64,000 nucleotides of DNA from Platynereis dumerilii. Taxonomy: Eukaryota > Annelida > Polychaeta > Phyllodocida > Nereididae. The stretch is taken from the NCBI GenBank assembly GCA_026936325.1, contig JAPTHN010000015.1:4986117-5050116 (forward strand), in the 5' to 3' direction. The notes beneath the pieces are model-generated. The model searched no databases. It was not told where the DNA came from and saw only the letters and a program-made list of their open reading frames with translations. The translations under genes and the position numbers were made by a program. Shown here one piece after another: positions 11,150-23,472 of the stretch. The stretch's first letter is position 1. Each line of letters opens with the position of its first letter.

Positions 11150-12660
11150 CTACATTTGATTTAATGACAGACACTCACCAATGATTGATAAAAGCCCAAA
11201 TGCCTAGGCTCTTTCTATTACAAAATGCTTAGAATATTTCATCACCAAAAAGTTACTTCCTCTTCCTGAATGGAGGTCATATATCCCCTGAGATAACCAT
11301 GGTGTAACTGGAATTATGTTGATGTCGGCAAAATATACATAGTTATTACATTTCTGCATATCCCAGCTTTTGATGAAGGAGCATACCGGCACATGAACCA
11401 GAGATCACAAAATGCCTTCTCACAGGCCTACAGACACAGCAAACCGCTAAATTGTATATGAGAACCTAATCTGCAACTTGTGTTGTATGTCCCATGGTTT
11501 CCCAGGTCAATCATGATGTGGCCTGTATCTCAGGCTAGGCTTATGATATGGCATGCAAGAAGGAATATAACATTTGCATGCATATGGCTGCCATGTGAAG
11601 TGCCAAGTCACGGCTCTGAAGTCAGAATATCTGGCTCCCAGTGCAGAGTTGGATTTTCCTTGTGTAGGGTTTAAAGTAGGTAAACAATTCAGAAATTACT
11701 ATATTTAGCATTATTTGGTCGAGATAAGTGATGAAGTCTTCATTATAAGAAATAGACAAACTAGGAAAGAATAGCCTTTCAAATGTAGCTGCGACTATAA
11801 AGCTTTCATGTTTATTCAGGATGAAAATGTGTCTATTCTAATCTGGAGTGCGAAAAGGGGTTGTCCTGCAATGAGTTGTCCATCATGCATTTATTGTAAC
11901 CTCCATTCTCAGTAAAACTGCAACAACATAGATCCTGGCTGCTTCCGGACACGTACTAGTCTATTGATGCCAGCCTCAGCAAAATCCTCTGCAAATACAG
12001 CATCTGTTTAGGTTAAGGCAAGACTCAGGAGTGGCATTTCTGAAAGGTCTTCGGTTACTGTCAAACAAATAGAAAGCAATTAGGGGCTTTGATGGTGTGG
12101 TAAAGCACAGGCTTGAATTGACCATGAGTTGGGGTTGAAGCAAAGTGTGAGAAGTTCTCAGTTGACAGCTACAGAAAAATTGTGAAGAACAAATTTGTGT
12201 GTGTCGCACATTGTGAGGAAATGGAGGAAGGGTCAGTACCATTCTTATGTCCTTCATTATTTGCAAAAGTTCCACTGCAATCTTTCATTGTTTATACAAG
12301 AATTTGAATTTGATCTGCACCCAGTAAATCCAGATTTTTTATGAGAAGCAGAAATTAAGTTTATGGTGTGAAATGGATGGTTCACAGCCACAAACATTTT
12401 ACCCTATAGATCTAAGGATTTGTGTAACTATAAACTACATGTTATACATTTGCAATAATTACCCATACAATAGGCAGAATTAAGTTAGAGAAACGTTGAT
12501 TCGAAGTTATGAGCCTATGCAGACATGTTTTGCAGTAATAGTTGCCCAAACTGATTGTAGCCCTTGTATCTTTTTGACAAATTTTAACATGCCCTTGGAT
12601 CTGAATATTTATACCCGCAAAATTCAGTCTTGTCATTTGAAATGCAGCTGCTCAGTGCAA
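11150..12660. repeat. 1.7-kb repeat unit, copy b
   Basis: Landmarks in order: CTTCCTCTTCCTGAATG, GATAACCATGG (11,293), CATATCCCAGCTTTTGATGA, AACCTAATCTGCAACTTGTG, TATGGCATGCAAGAAGG, the AATCCTCTGCAAATACAG block (about 11,984), ATGGATGGTTCACAGCCAC and CAGACATGTTTTG. The distance to copy c is 1,698 bp at GATAACCATGG and 1,686 bp at the CTCTGCAAATACAG block, so it is a head-to-tail array. Confidence 0.8.
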
Positions 12661-12879
12661 TCATAGTATTGGAATTCTTTTTTATACCTTTTTCAGCAAT
12701 ATGCTCCTTTTTTCGTCACGAATCTGAGTCGATCTAGTTGACCCTATCAATAATATTCAATTGCAATGAATAATCTGAAAATTACGTGTTACTGTCCATC
12801 AACAAAATAAGAGAAAAGCAAAAGCCACTTGCTGTTACATTATAAAATTTTATTACAGGGAATGTCATCCCAACTCTGG

Positions 12880-14420
12880 TGAATTTAATGATAGACACTC
12901 ACCTATGATATCTCACCCCAAACTTTGAAGCCTTTTCTCTTCCAACCCGCTTCCAAAATTTCACCATCAAAAAATCACTTCCTCTTCCCGGATAACCATG
13001 GCGTAACTGGAATTATGTTGATTTTGTTCAAAAATGCATAGTTATAACATTTCTGCATATCCCAGCTTTTGATGAATGAGCATACACGCTAATAAACACA
13101 AAATGGCCTCTCACGAGCCTACAGAAATGGCAAACTGCTATATTGTGTGTTACAACCTGATCTGCAACTTGTGGTGTATGTCCCACGTTTCCTAGGTCAA
13201 TCGTGATATTGGTTGTATCTCAGGAATAGGCTTATGATATGGCATGCAAGAAGGACTAACATTTGCAATATGGCTGCCATATGATGTGCCAAGTCACGGA
13301 CCTGAAGTCAGAATATCTGCCTCCCAGTGAAAAATTGGTTTTTCAATGTGTAGGTTTTAAAGCAGATAAACAATTCAGAACATACTATGTTTAGCATTAT
13401 TTTTTCAAGATACGTGATACTGTCTTTATTATAAGAAATAGACAAATTGGGAAAGAATAGCCTTTCAAATGTAGCTGCGACTATAAAGCTTTCATGTTTA
13501 TTCAGGATGAAAATGTGTCTATTCTAATCTTGAGTGCGAAAAGGGGTTGTCCTGCAATGAGTTGTCCATCATGCATTTATTGTAACCTCCATTCTCAGTA
13601 AAACTGCAACAACATAGATCCAGGCTGCTTCCGGACACGTACTAGTCTATTGATGCCAGCCTCAGCAAAATCCTCTGCAAATACAGAATCTGTTTGGGTT
13701 AAGGTAAGACTCAGCAGTGGCATTTCTGAAAGGTCTTAGGTTACTGTCAAACAAATAGAAAGCAATTAGGGGCTTTGGTAGTGTGCTATAGTACAGGCTT
13801 GAATTAACCATGAGTTGGGGGTGAAGCAAAGTGTGAGAAGTTCTCAGTTGACAGCTACGTAAAAATTGTGAAGAACAAATTTTTTGCTGTGTGTGTCCCA
13901 CATTGTGAGGAAATGGAGGAAGGGTCAAGACCATTCTTGTGTCCTTCGCTTATTGGGAAAGTTCTATGGTAATCCTTCATTGTTTATACAAGATTTCGAA
14001 TTTGATCTGCATCCAGCAAATCAAGATTTTTTATGAGAGGCAGAAATAAAGTTTATGGTGTGAAATGGATTGTTCACAGCCACAAATATTTTATCCTAGG
14101 GCTCTAAGGATTGATATTGCTATAAACTACATGTTATACATTTGCATAAAAGAGTTAAACATTATTGCAACAATTACCCGTGCAATAGGCAGAATTCAGA
14201 CAGAGAAACGTTGATTTGAAGTTATGAGCCTACACAGACATGTTTTGGAGTAATAATTGTCCACACTGCTAGTAGCCCTTGTATATTTTTGACAAATTAT
14301 AGCATGCTCTTCGAGCTGAATGTTTATCCTTAACGTATTGAAAAATTCAGTTTAGTCATTTGAAATGCTCAGTGCAAACAGAATATTGGAATTTTCCCTT
14401 TTACACCTTTTTCATCGAAA
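12880..14420. repeat. 1.7-kb repeat unit, copy c
   Basis: Same landmark order as copy b (GATAACCATGG at 12,991; CTCTGCAAATACAG near 13,670). By eye it is the closest relative of copy b; long blocks such as CCTTTCAAATGTAGCTGCGACTATAAAG are shared in full. Confidence 0.8.
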
Positions 14421-14569
14421 TGGTCTCTTTTTCGTCATGAATCTAAGTCAGTCTGGCTGAACCTCAGATATTATATTTAATTACAATGAATAACCAGAAA
14501 ATGACATGTTACTGTCCAACAACAGAAAAGAGAAACACAAAAGTCACTTGCTGTTACATTATAGAATTT

Positions 14570-16800
14570 TACGTCAGGAAAAATCATCCCATCTCTGGTG
14601 AATGTAATGACAGACACTCCTCACCAATGATATCTGACCCCAAACTTTGAAGCCTTCTCTATTCCCATACGCTTTCAATATTTCATCATGAAAAGGTCAC
14701 TTCCTCTTCCTGAATGAAGGTCATATATCCCGTGAGATAACCATGGCGTAACTCGAATTATGTTGACGTCCACCACAAATGAATAGTTATTACATTTCTG
14801 CATATCCCAGTTTTTGATGAAGGAGCTTGCAGCCACATGAAGCAGAGATCACAAAATGCCCTCTCACGAGCCTGCAGAAACAGCAAACCGCTATATTGTA
14901 TATGTGAGCCTAATCTGCAACTTGTGGTGTATGTCCCATGTTCCCCAGGTCAATCGTGATATTGGTTTTTTCTCTGGGACAGGCTTCTGGCATGGCATGC
15001 AAAAGAGAACATATTATTTCATGCATATTGCTGCTATATGAAGTGCCAAGTCACAACTCTAAGGTCAGAACATCCTCCTTCCAAGGAAGAATTTAAATTC
15101 CCTGGCAACATGTGTTGGGTTTAAAGCATGTAAACAATTAAAAACATACTTGCAGTGTATACTATATACTATAAACTTCTAATCCACAGAATGCTTTGCA
15201 TAATTAAGTGAGTTTAATTGATCCTGGAGCGGCCAGTGGAGCCTTAAGTTACATAAGGAGAGCCCTGCATTGCTTGATTTATAAACAAAACAAGACTTTT
15301 TTTGGCATGGCATATTGTATGTTTAAATTTTTGAAGAAATTTATCCCCATATGGGCCTATACATTGAGCTTAGAATGTCAGTCAAGTAGAAGAGGTTTAA
15401 TATGATTCTAATCATTTTTTGGACTTTAAGGACCTGAGCACACTTCGGCAATGGGGTACAGTGCATATTATCCTTAGGAGACCATTTGGGTCGATGATCA
15501 GCCTCAATGATGTGCATGCTTGGTTGAAGTGCTCCTTTAGCTTTCATTAATGAAATGTTCTGAAGTAAATGAAATGACATGTCTCTTTGTAATAACTAAA
15601 CAAAATTTGTAGGCAAGATATCAGTTATCTCTTATGTTATTTGCTATCAAAAAACAATGCTTTTTGACAGGAAATGTCATTCCAGCTCTGGTAAATTCAA
15701 TAACAGGGACTCGAAAATGATACGTAGCTCCAAATTCTGTTAATATTGAAAGCCATTTCTATTCCCAAATGCTTCCAATATTTCATCAATATGTATTTTC
15801 TGACATTACAACGGCATAACTGGATTTATCCCATGTCTTGCTACATTTCTTCCCTGATACAGCCTTTTTTTTGTCCTGGCAAATACAAAGTCAAGGAGAG
15901 TAAATCAGTCCATCTTTGGCTAAAACAGTATTTCCACAACTGTTACAATGGTAATAGATACAAAAATAAAAATTAGTCCGTTGAAAGGGTCTTTTTCAGT
16001 ACTAATGCAAGCAGTAAAAAAAGGCGAAATATTCAAATAATTTTTGCTAAAACCATGGCAACAAAAGTGGAAGGTAGGGACACCTAAATCCATCCAGGAT
16101 GCTGGTAAATCCAGCAGAACATACTGTAGTTACGTGAAGTACAATAGGTGGAGCAGCTGTATTATGTGGGATTTAACTTTAAGTAGTGGGGTACTGATTA
16201 CACTTATAATCGAAGAATTGAATAATAAAGGTTAAGTTACCATAAAAGAAAACTGTATCAAAGACATGTGATGCTGTCATTATGCAACATAAACAACTGT
16301 CGGCTGTAGTTGCAGCTGTAGTCTCATCAGGTCTCAAAAGAGTTTAAAATGTGTCAATTTTAATCTGGAGTGCAGAAGGGGCAGGATTATCCTTCAAGTT
16401 TTTAATCACACATATATTGTAAGCCCCTCCTGAAAGACTACAACTATATATGCTGGCTGTTTCCTGGCGCACAGTAACGTAATGATGCCACCCTCAGCAA
16501 AATCCTTTGCACAGGAAAATCCTTTGCAAATACAGAAAATCTGTTTGTGTTAAGGCAAGGCAATTAGGGGCTTTGGCAGTTGCTGTGCAAACAGTGTTCT
16601 ATTGCACAGGCTTGAATTGACCACAAGTTGAAAGAGGAGGAGTGAGAGGTTCTGAGAAGACAGCTTCTGAAAAAGGGCCAACTACACTGGATGACTTCCA
16701 TATGGTGGAGAGGGTGAGGAAGTGTTAAGACCCTTAGAGCTATATGCAGATTAGCGGCCCAAATAGTTTCAAAACTAACTTTCATTTTGGTTGTGTGATG
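14570..16800. repeat. 1.7-kb repeat unit, copies d and e (degenerate)
   Basis: Landmarks recur at 14,736 (GATAACCATGG), near 15,810 (a weak ACGGCATAACTGGATTTAT block) and near 16,500 (AATCCTTTGCA, present twice). Spacing is irregular, so copy d carries insertions and copy e is shortened. Copies are more diverged than b and c. Confidence 0.65.
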
Positions 16801-17692
16801 TCACTGGTTTAAAAATGTTTTGTTTGTGTCAGTTATGGTTAATCAGTTGATTCAGTGCTTATCATATCTAGCAGCATAGGTGACAATAAACAAACCAATT
16901 AAGTGACTTGAGGTACTTGATCAAATAAGAAGATTAGGAGACCAACAAGAAACTGTCGATGATGTGGAAAAGCCATTTTATAAATTGAAAATAATGAAAT
17001 TAATTTTTCCAGTGGACTGCCAATCCACAAAGATCGGTAATATGTCTTTGTTGTTTTTTGTTAAAGTTTTTTGTTATTTGAGTAAGGTCTGCTGTATTCA
17101 AAAATTGAAGTTTTATATGAGCGCAGCTCATGGCTGCCGAAGGCAGCCATGAGCGAAGCTCACTTAGCACAAGGACAGCTCATTCTGTGTGGTGCTCCTG
17201 TCTACAGTGACTGCCTGAACAGGAAGTGCCTGTAGTTGCCATTAAAGTGGAGCTGGTAGTTTAGTCAGAGTTTAGTTTGGTAAATAATTAAAATACCTCA
17301 AATATCTTCCAAAATATCTTTAAAATTTCAGTATTGTCGTATAACAACCTCCAATGACATATTTCAGGGATTTAAAGGAACATGTGTATCAACATTGGAA
17401 ATAATTATTTCATACCCCTGATTGCAAGAAGTGACTGAAAATTAAAAGTCAACACAAAAGTTAATGACTTAAATGGCTCACCAAGTAAGAAATCATAACA
17501 ACACTTAAGGTTACATAATCTTCATTAAGTATCAACAAATGATGTAACAGTCTAATAGTAAACAGTCATCTCTAAATAGCTATGGTTTTATTGATCTCAG
17601 TTATGTAACATCAACAATTTAACATAATAGATAAAATATTTATAGATCCAAATTTAACACAGATTTGAATTACAAAACTGTCAGTGCAATCT
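16801..17692. other. Non-coding stretch apart from the hairpin at 17,118
   Basis: AT-rich sequence without credible frames. It leads into a TATC microsatellite. Confidence 0.5.
17118..17162. other. Three abutting perfect hairpins
   Basis: TGAGC-GCA-GCTCA (17118-17130), TGGCTGCC-GAA-GGCAGCCA (17131-17149) and TGAGC-GAA-GCTCA (17150-17162) abut with no spacer. Outer hairpins share a stem, so the whole 45 bp also folds as one larger palindrome. The last one contains GCGAAGC, a DNA mini-hairpin known for unusually high stability. Confidence 0.85.
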
Positions 17693-17693
17693 G

Positions 17694-17735
<42 letters not shown>
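17693..17735. repeat. (TATC)n microsatellite, left part
   Basis: About ten tetranucleotide units run up to the left LTR. The same repeat resumes after the right LTR at 24,656, so the LTR element inserted into one microsatellite. Confidence 0.95.
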
Positions 17736-17736
<1 letters not shown>

Positions 17737-18918
17737 GTTGCACATGGCCGATTCCATGTGCTCGGTTTCCAATTTGTGATGTTTCAGTGTTGTGGTCACC
17801 ACATGTGTTTCTTTGTTTATTTGGTCACTCTTCAGTGAGCCCAACAGCTGATCAGCTGGGCCATTAATTGGGTCTCACTGACCTAGTTGTTCTGAGCATG
17901 TGCAGAGGTGATTGTGCAAAATTTGAGTAGCAGAAAATTTTCCATTCACTCTGCAGTGGCACTTGGAGGAGTCAACTACATTTTTGTGTATTGGTGTCAC
18001 AATGTATTCAGCTAAACTGGCTGATACAAATTTTATGCCTTGGCGGATTTTATAAGGTGAGGGCAATTCATTATTCTATGTTTGAATGCATTTGTAGCGG
18101 TTTCTATCTTCATGAGTTATTTATTTTAGTGGAGATTTCCAAACCAAAATATTCAGTGGAATTTTCCACACAAAATTTTTCAGTGGAATTTTCCACACAA
18201 AAAAAAGTTGTTCAAATTTGGAATGCTTTCATACTAGTTTGCGTTTTTTATATTATGGTGACAAATTACAAATCTATAAGTATAATTATGGTTTCTAGTG
18301 GAATTTGTAAAAATACAGTATTGCTTGTAGCAAGTCAGTGTAAAATGTGTATTGAAAATTCCAGATGTCCTACTGACCATGTGATTGTCGAATTGTGGAA
18401 TTTGTGGTTAAAAATTCAGAAGTCGCATATGCTTGTAAGTTGATTGTTTATATTACATAACGCAATTATTGCAGATGGTTGATGCTTGGTTTCAATTGAT
18501 TTTTTATGCCTCTAAATGGCCCACTCGGGTGCTGAGGTGGTGTAAAACATAAACTCAACTCAACTGATTTTTTATGTTAAATATTTCTGAATCATTCTTG
18601 TATTTGATTCTTTTAACTATTAATTTAGATATCCACTGTTATAATGGTCAAAAAATGAATTTCCATAATTAATGGACAAAAATACAAAAACAAAAGTTTA
18701 AATGTTTATTTTTAAAAACTTTAGCTTAAAATGTAATGTTCTTTATTACTTAGACGCTTATTTGATATATTTACTCTTGATTTTATAATTTATTTGTGCA
18801 TTATATTTATACTTGATTTATTTCTTATTTGTAGATTTACCTATCTGTGATGGTGTAAATAAAGATACTTCTACAATCTACATATTCAAGTTTTATATTC
18901 AACCGCAAGTCCGCAACA
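17736..18918 (+). repeat. 5' LTR of the young BEL/Pao element
   Basis: 1,183 bp, starting TGTTGCACATGG and ending CCGCAACA. It holds a CCACACAAA-type direct duplication near 18,160-18,200. Near its 3' end, TAAATAAAG (about 18,858) may be a polyadenylation signal. A 150-residue frame occurs identically in both LTRs, but only because the LTRs are identical. Confidence 0.95.
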
Positions 18919-18959
18919 GTAAATAAGCATCGCATTGAAGATCATCTCTGACCCGAACC

Positions 18960-21900
18960 ATGGCAGAACAAGAAGAACAAGATAAATTGAAATTGTCTCG
19001 TCGACAATACAAGGCAGCTATAACCAAGTTCATGAACAAGTTGACGAGACTGATGGCCGAGAAAGATGTGGAACAAGTCAAAGAATTTGCCACCAAGATG
19101 AGTGCATCATTCAAGAAATTCGAAGAGACACACGAGTCCTATGTATCTCTCATTGATGATATTGACGTAAGTGAGGATGAGGATAAATATTTTTTCGCTG
19201 TAGAAAAAGACTATGCAGATTCACTTATCAAAGTTCAAGATTGGTTAGACAATACGCTTGGTTCTAATACACAAGCAGATTCGAAATCTAAAATTGAAGA
19301 TTCAGATGTTAAACTATCATCGTCGCTACACTCTGAAATGATGGGTGTGATGACTTTTTCAAAAGTAAAAGTTGAACCTTTCAAGGGAGATCCCCTTAAA
19401 TATCACACATTTATCGCAACTTTTGAACAGTCAGTTGAGAAGGTAACGTCTGATGACAAATTGCGACTGACCAAGTTATTGGAATTGACAAAAGGTACCG
19501 CTTACGATGCCATACAGCCTTGCATCTTAATGAAAGAGGGTGGCTATCGTGAGGCCAGATCCATACTTCAGAAACGTTTCGGAAATCAGCATTTGGTTGT
19601 TCAGAGTGTTCTCAACCGATTACGTCATGGTAAGGAAGTTCGTACGGCTGAAGAAATGCGTGCATTGTCAGATCAATTGTCAAGTTCTTTGATGATCGTT
19701 GACCAGCTGGGAAGCTAAAGGATTTTGATTGCCAAAATTTGATTTCCGAGATTGTCGGCAGATTTCCTTCCTTCATCCGTGATAGATGGAGGAAACGGGC
19801 AGTTGGGGCCAAGATAGACGCGGGTGATTATTTGGGTCTCAATGATATGGTGAAATTCATTGAACGAGAGGTAGAGGTTGCTACAGACCCAGTGTATGGA
19901 AACTTCCGGGCCAAAGGTCGTGAAGAAAAGTTTGGCCAAAAGAAGACTTCAGTCGCCTCATCCTCATTTGCAACTGGAACTTTTGTGCGTCCGCCCTGTG
20001 TTATGTGCTCTCAGGAGCACAAGTTGATTCACTGTGAACAATTTAAAGGTATGATGTCATCAGAAAGGGTGAAATTTGTGAAAAACAAGGGTCTATGTGA
20101 AATTTGTTTGTATGCAAATCATGTTACAGAAAATTGCAGAAGTACGTATGTTTGTAATGTCACTGGATGTGGTAAGAAACATTCCAAATTTCTGCATGTT
20201 TCTCAATCTAATCATGTACAAAAAGGTGGTGAAGCCAGGAAGGTTACAAATGCAAACATAGATATCAGTGGTAAGCCGCAGGTGTTCATGCCAGTTGTAT
20301 CTGTTCAGGTCAATACGGGTTACAAAACTAGTGCTCTGTTAGACACTGCCTCTAGCAGTACTTTTTGCTCTCGTGATTTGGTCAAGACGTTAGGAATTAG
20401 TGGTGAGGTTATGAAATATACCCTCAACACTTTGAATAAGTCCAATGAAGTTATGAAGTCTGAAGTTGTCAATATCAGTGTTTCTTCCCTTGATGGCAGG
20501 GAAACCATCGATCTTGTGAATGTGCTAGTTGTAGATAGGATTCCAGTGAGTTTGCCTTCCGTAAATATTTCTTCATTCCAGCATCTGAAAGGCTTGGCCA
20601 TTCCTTGTACAGGTGGGAACGTCCAAATTCTCATTGGTCAAGATCATGCTGAAGCTTTAGTTCCGTTGGAGGTAAGAAGGGGCAACAAAGATGAGCCGTT
20701 TGCCGTGCGAAGCATGTTGGGCTGGACCTTGAATGGCCCAAATTGTGTTGTCAATCCGGTGGGGTGTAACGTTATTTCGCATTTCGTTAGTGCAAGAGCT
20801 TCTGTCGATTCCGATATCAATGTGTTGTGGAATGTTGAAAATGAAGGCATCACTGACGATACTTCCTGGTCCATTGAGGACAAGAAAGTAATCAAGTTGT
20901 GGGATCCTGAGTGTAGATTAGTGGATGGTCGGTATCAAATTCCTATCCCGTGGAAGTCAGGAGTTCAGGTTCCTAACAATTACATCATGGCATTGTCTAG
21001 ACTGAAGGCAACCAAGAGAAGTCTGGTGAAGCGTAGTCTCTATGCGCAATATGATGGTGAGATGCAGAAGTTGATATCCAAGGGTTATGCAGAAAGAGTT
21101 GTTGATGATGACCTGTCTGAGTCAAGAGTTTGGTATTTGCCACATCAAGCAGTAGTTTCGGACAAAAAGCCTGGCAAGATACGCATTGTCTTTGATTGTG
21201 CGGCCAAGTTTAATGGTGAATCTTTGAATGAGAAATGTTTTCAAGGGCCAAATCTTAGTAACAGTTTGTTGAATGTTCTTTTGCGTTTCAGAGAGCATTC
21301 GTATGCTATGGTTGCCGATGTTGAAGCTATGTACTACCAGGTTGTGATTCCAAAGGAGGATAGGGATGCTTTGCGTTTCCTGTGGTTTGATGATTCAGGT
21401 GAACTCGTATGTTACAGGATGACACGCCATGTCTTTGGCGGTATATGGTGTTCTTCTAGTTCCACGTACGCTTTGCGACGTGTGTTGTTTGACAATGACA
21501 ATGTAGATCCTTTGGTCTCTGATGTTATTAGGAGGAGTTTTTATGTAGATGACTGCTTGAAATCCCTTCCTTGTCGGGAGCAAGTTCTAGATGTTGTACG
21601 TGGTACAATTGATGTCCTTTCTCAGGGAGGTTTTCATCTCACAAAATTTGTGATCAATGATGAGGAGTTATTGAATTCAATTCCTATTAGTGAGCGAGCT
21701 AGTGATGTTGAATTTCTCAAGGATTTGAAAGGCAAAGTTCTGGGCATAGGTTGGAATGTCGAAAGCGACGAGTTCTGTTTTCAGGTCAATCTTGATACAG
21801 GTTGTGAAGTTGCATTGACTCGACGGAAGATGTTGAGTATGTTGGCATCGATTTATGATCCACTTGGATTGGTGAGTCCTGTCATTATTTGTGGGAAGTT

Positions 21901-23386
21901 GCTGTTACAAGAAGCAACTACTCGGAAGTTGTCATGGGATGAGAGGATCCCAGATGACTTACTTGGAAAGTGGTTGCAGTGGTGTCAATCTCTCAGTGGT
22001 CTGGAAGGATTTGGTATTCCTAGATGTATCAAACCCTTCATGTTTAATGATGCAGTTTTAGAGTTGCATCATTTCTCAGATGCCAGTCAGGTGGCATATG
22101 GCTGTTCTAGTTATTTGAGGAGTATTAACAAAGACGGCCAAATTTGTGTGGCTCTTATCATCAGCAAGTCTAAAGTGGCTCCTATCAAGTCTCTGACAAT
22201 TCCTCGATTGGAGCTGCAGGCTGCGGTATTAGCCGCGAAGATGGATGCCACATTGCGAAGGGAATTAGATCTTGATCTTGGTCCCTCACATTTTTGGACA
22301 GATAGTGAGATTGTCTTGAGGTACATAGTAAATGAGTCACGTCGTTTCCATGTATTTGTTGGTAACAGGATTAGTGTAATTCAGCAGCATTCGCAGCCCG
22401 ATCAGTGGCACTTTGTAGCAGGGGTTGAAAATCCTGCTGATCTCTTGACAAGGGGAGAATCTCCAGAAAGAGTGGAGGACGGTAACCGACCATTCACGTA
22501 TACTGGAATGGACTGCTTTGGGCCATTTTTGGTGAAACAGGGTCGAGCTGAAGTTAAGAGATATGGTTGTCTCTTCACATGCATGAATACTCGTGCAGTG
22601 CATATTGAGAAGTTGAATACGTTAGAGACAGACAGTTTCTTGAATGCTTTCAGAAGATTTGTGTCTAGGAGAGGTGTACCAAAGAAGGTCTGGTCCGATA
22701 ATGGTACTAATTTTACTGGTGGTCGTGCGGAAATTCTTAGGAATTTGAAGGAAGTCAATCAACAGGTTCTTCATGAATTTGGGCTACGTTTGGATTTGCA
22801 ATGGCATTTCAATCCTCCTACAGCTTCGCACATGGGCGGAGCATGGGAGCGTTTAATTCGCACTAGTCGCAAAGTTCTGTTAGGATTGCTTGGCAAGGAT
22901 TGCCGCCTCTCGGATGAGGGTTTGGAAACTCTTTTCTGTGAGATTGAGTTCATCGTGAATGGCAGGCCTATAACCAAGGTCAGTGATAGTGTGCTTGATG
23001 CTCCTCCTTTGACTCCAAATCACTTGCTTATGTTGTCCGAGGGTATCTCATTGCCTCCAGGTGTTTTCATTGAGAATGATTTGTATCGACGCAGGTGGAG
23101 ACAAGTTCAGCATCTCGCCAATACTTTTTGGAGACGCTGGCTGAGGGAATATTTGCCAGAGTTGCAGGTGCGAGCAAAATGGCATCAAACCAAAGCCAAT
23201 CTCAAGGCTGGAGATCTAGTCTTAGTTTTCGGAGAGAACACTCCACGGGGTCTGTGGCCCATGGGTGTTGTTGAGGAAGTTTATGAGAGTGATGACGGAA
23301 ATGTTCGTTCTGCTAGTGTTCGTACAAAATCATCTTGTCTGACGAGACCAGTTACTAAATTAGTACTTCTTGAAGGTTCGATTTAG
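18960..23386 (+). pseudogene. gag-pol coding region of the young BEL/Pao element
   Basis: The start ATG is 41 bp after the LTR. Gag is acidic and lysine-rich with a Pao-type region (KVEPFKGDPLKYHTFIATFE). Cys/His knuckles lie at about 19,995-20,215 (CVMCSQEHKLIHCE, CEICLYANHVTENC). The protease is at about 20,330 (ALLDTASSSTFCS). The reverse transcriptase carries YVDD at about 21,543. RNase H shows HHFSDASQVAYG and TDSEIVLRY. The integrase D-D-E is in MDCFGPF, SDNGTNF and GGAWERLIR. The C-terminal BEL/Pao domain ends in PRGLWPMGVVEE. Family membership is certain; the reading frame as a whole is not intact. Confidence 0.93.
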
Positions 23387-23472
23387 AGTCATTGTAGATA
23401 TTTCCATAATTTTTGTATTTAGAGTAGAATTAGACTTTTCAGTGTTGAATCAAATTGATTCAAGGTGGGGTG

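Noticed and set aside
17991-18443. 150-residue frame present identically at 23,728
   Set aside because: It lies inside the two LTRs; identity reflects the LTRs, not a gene.
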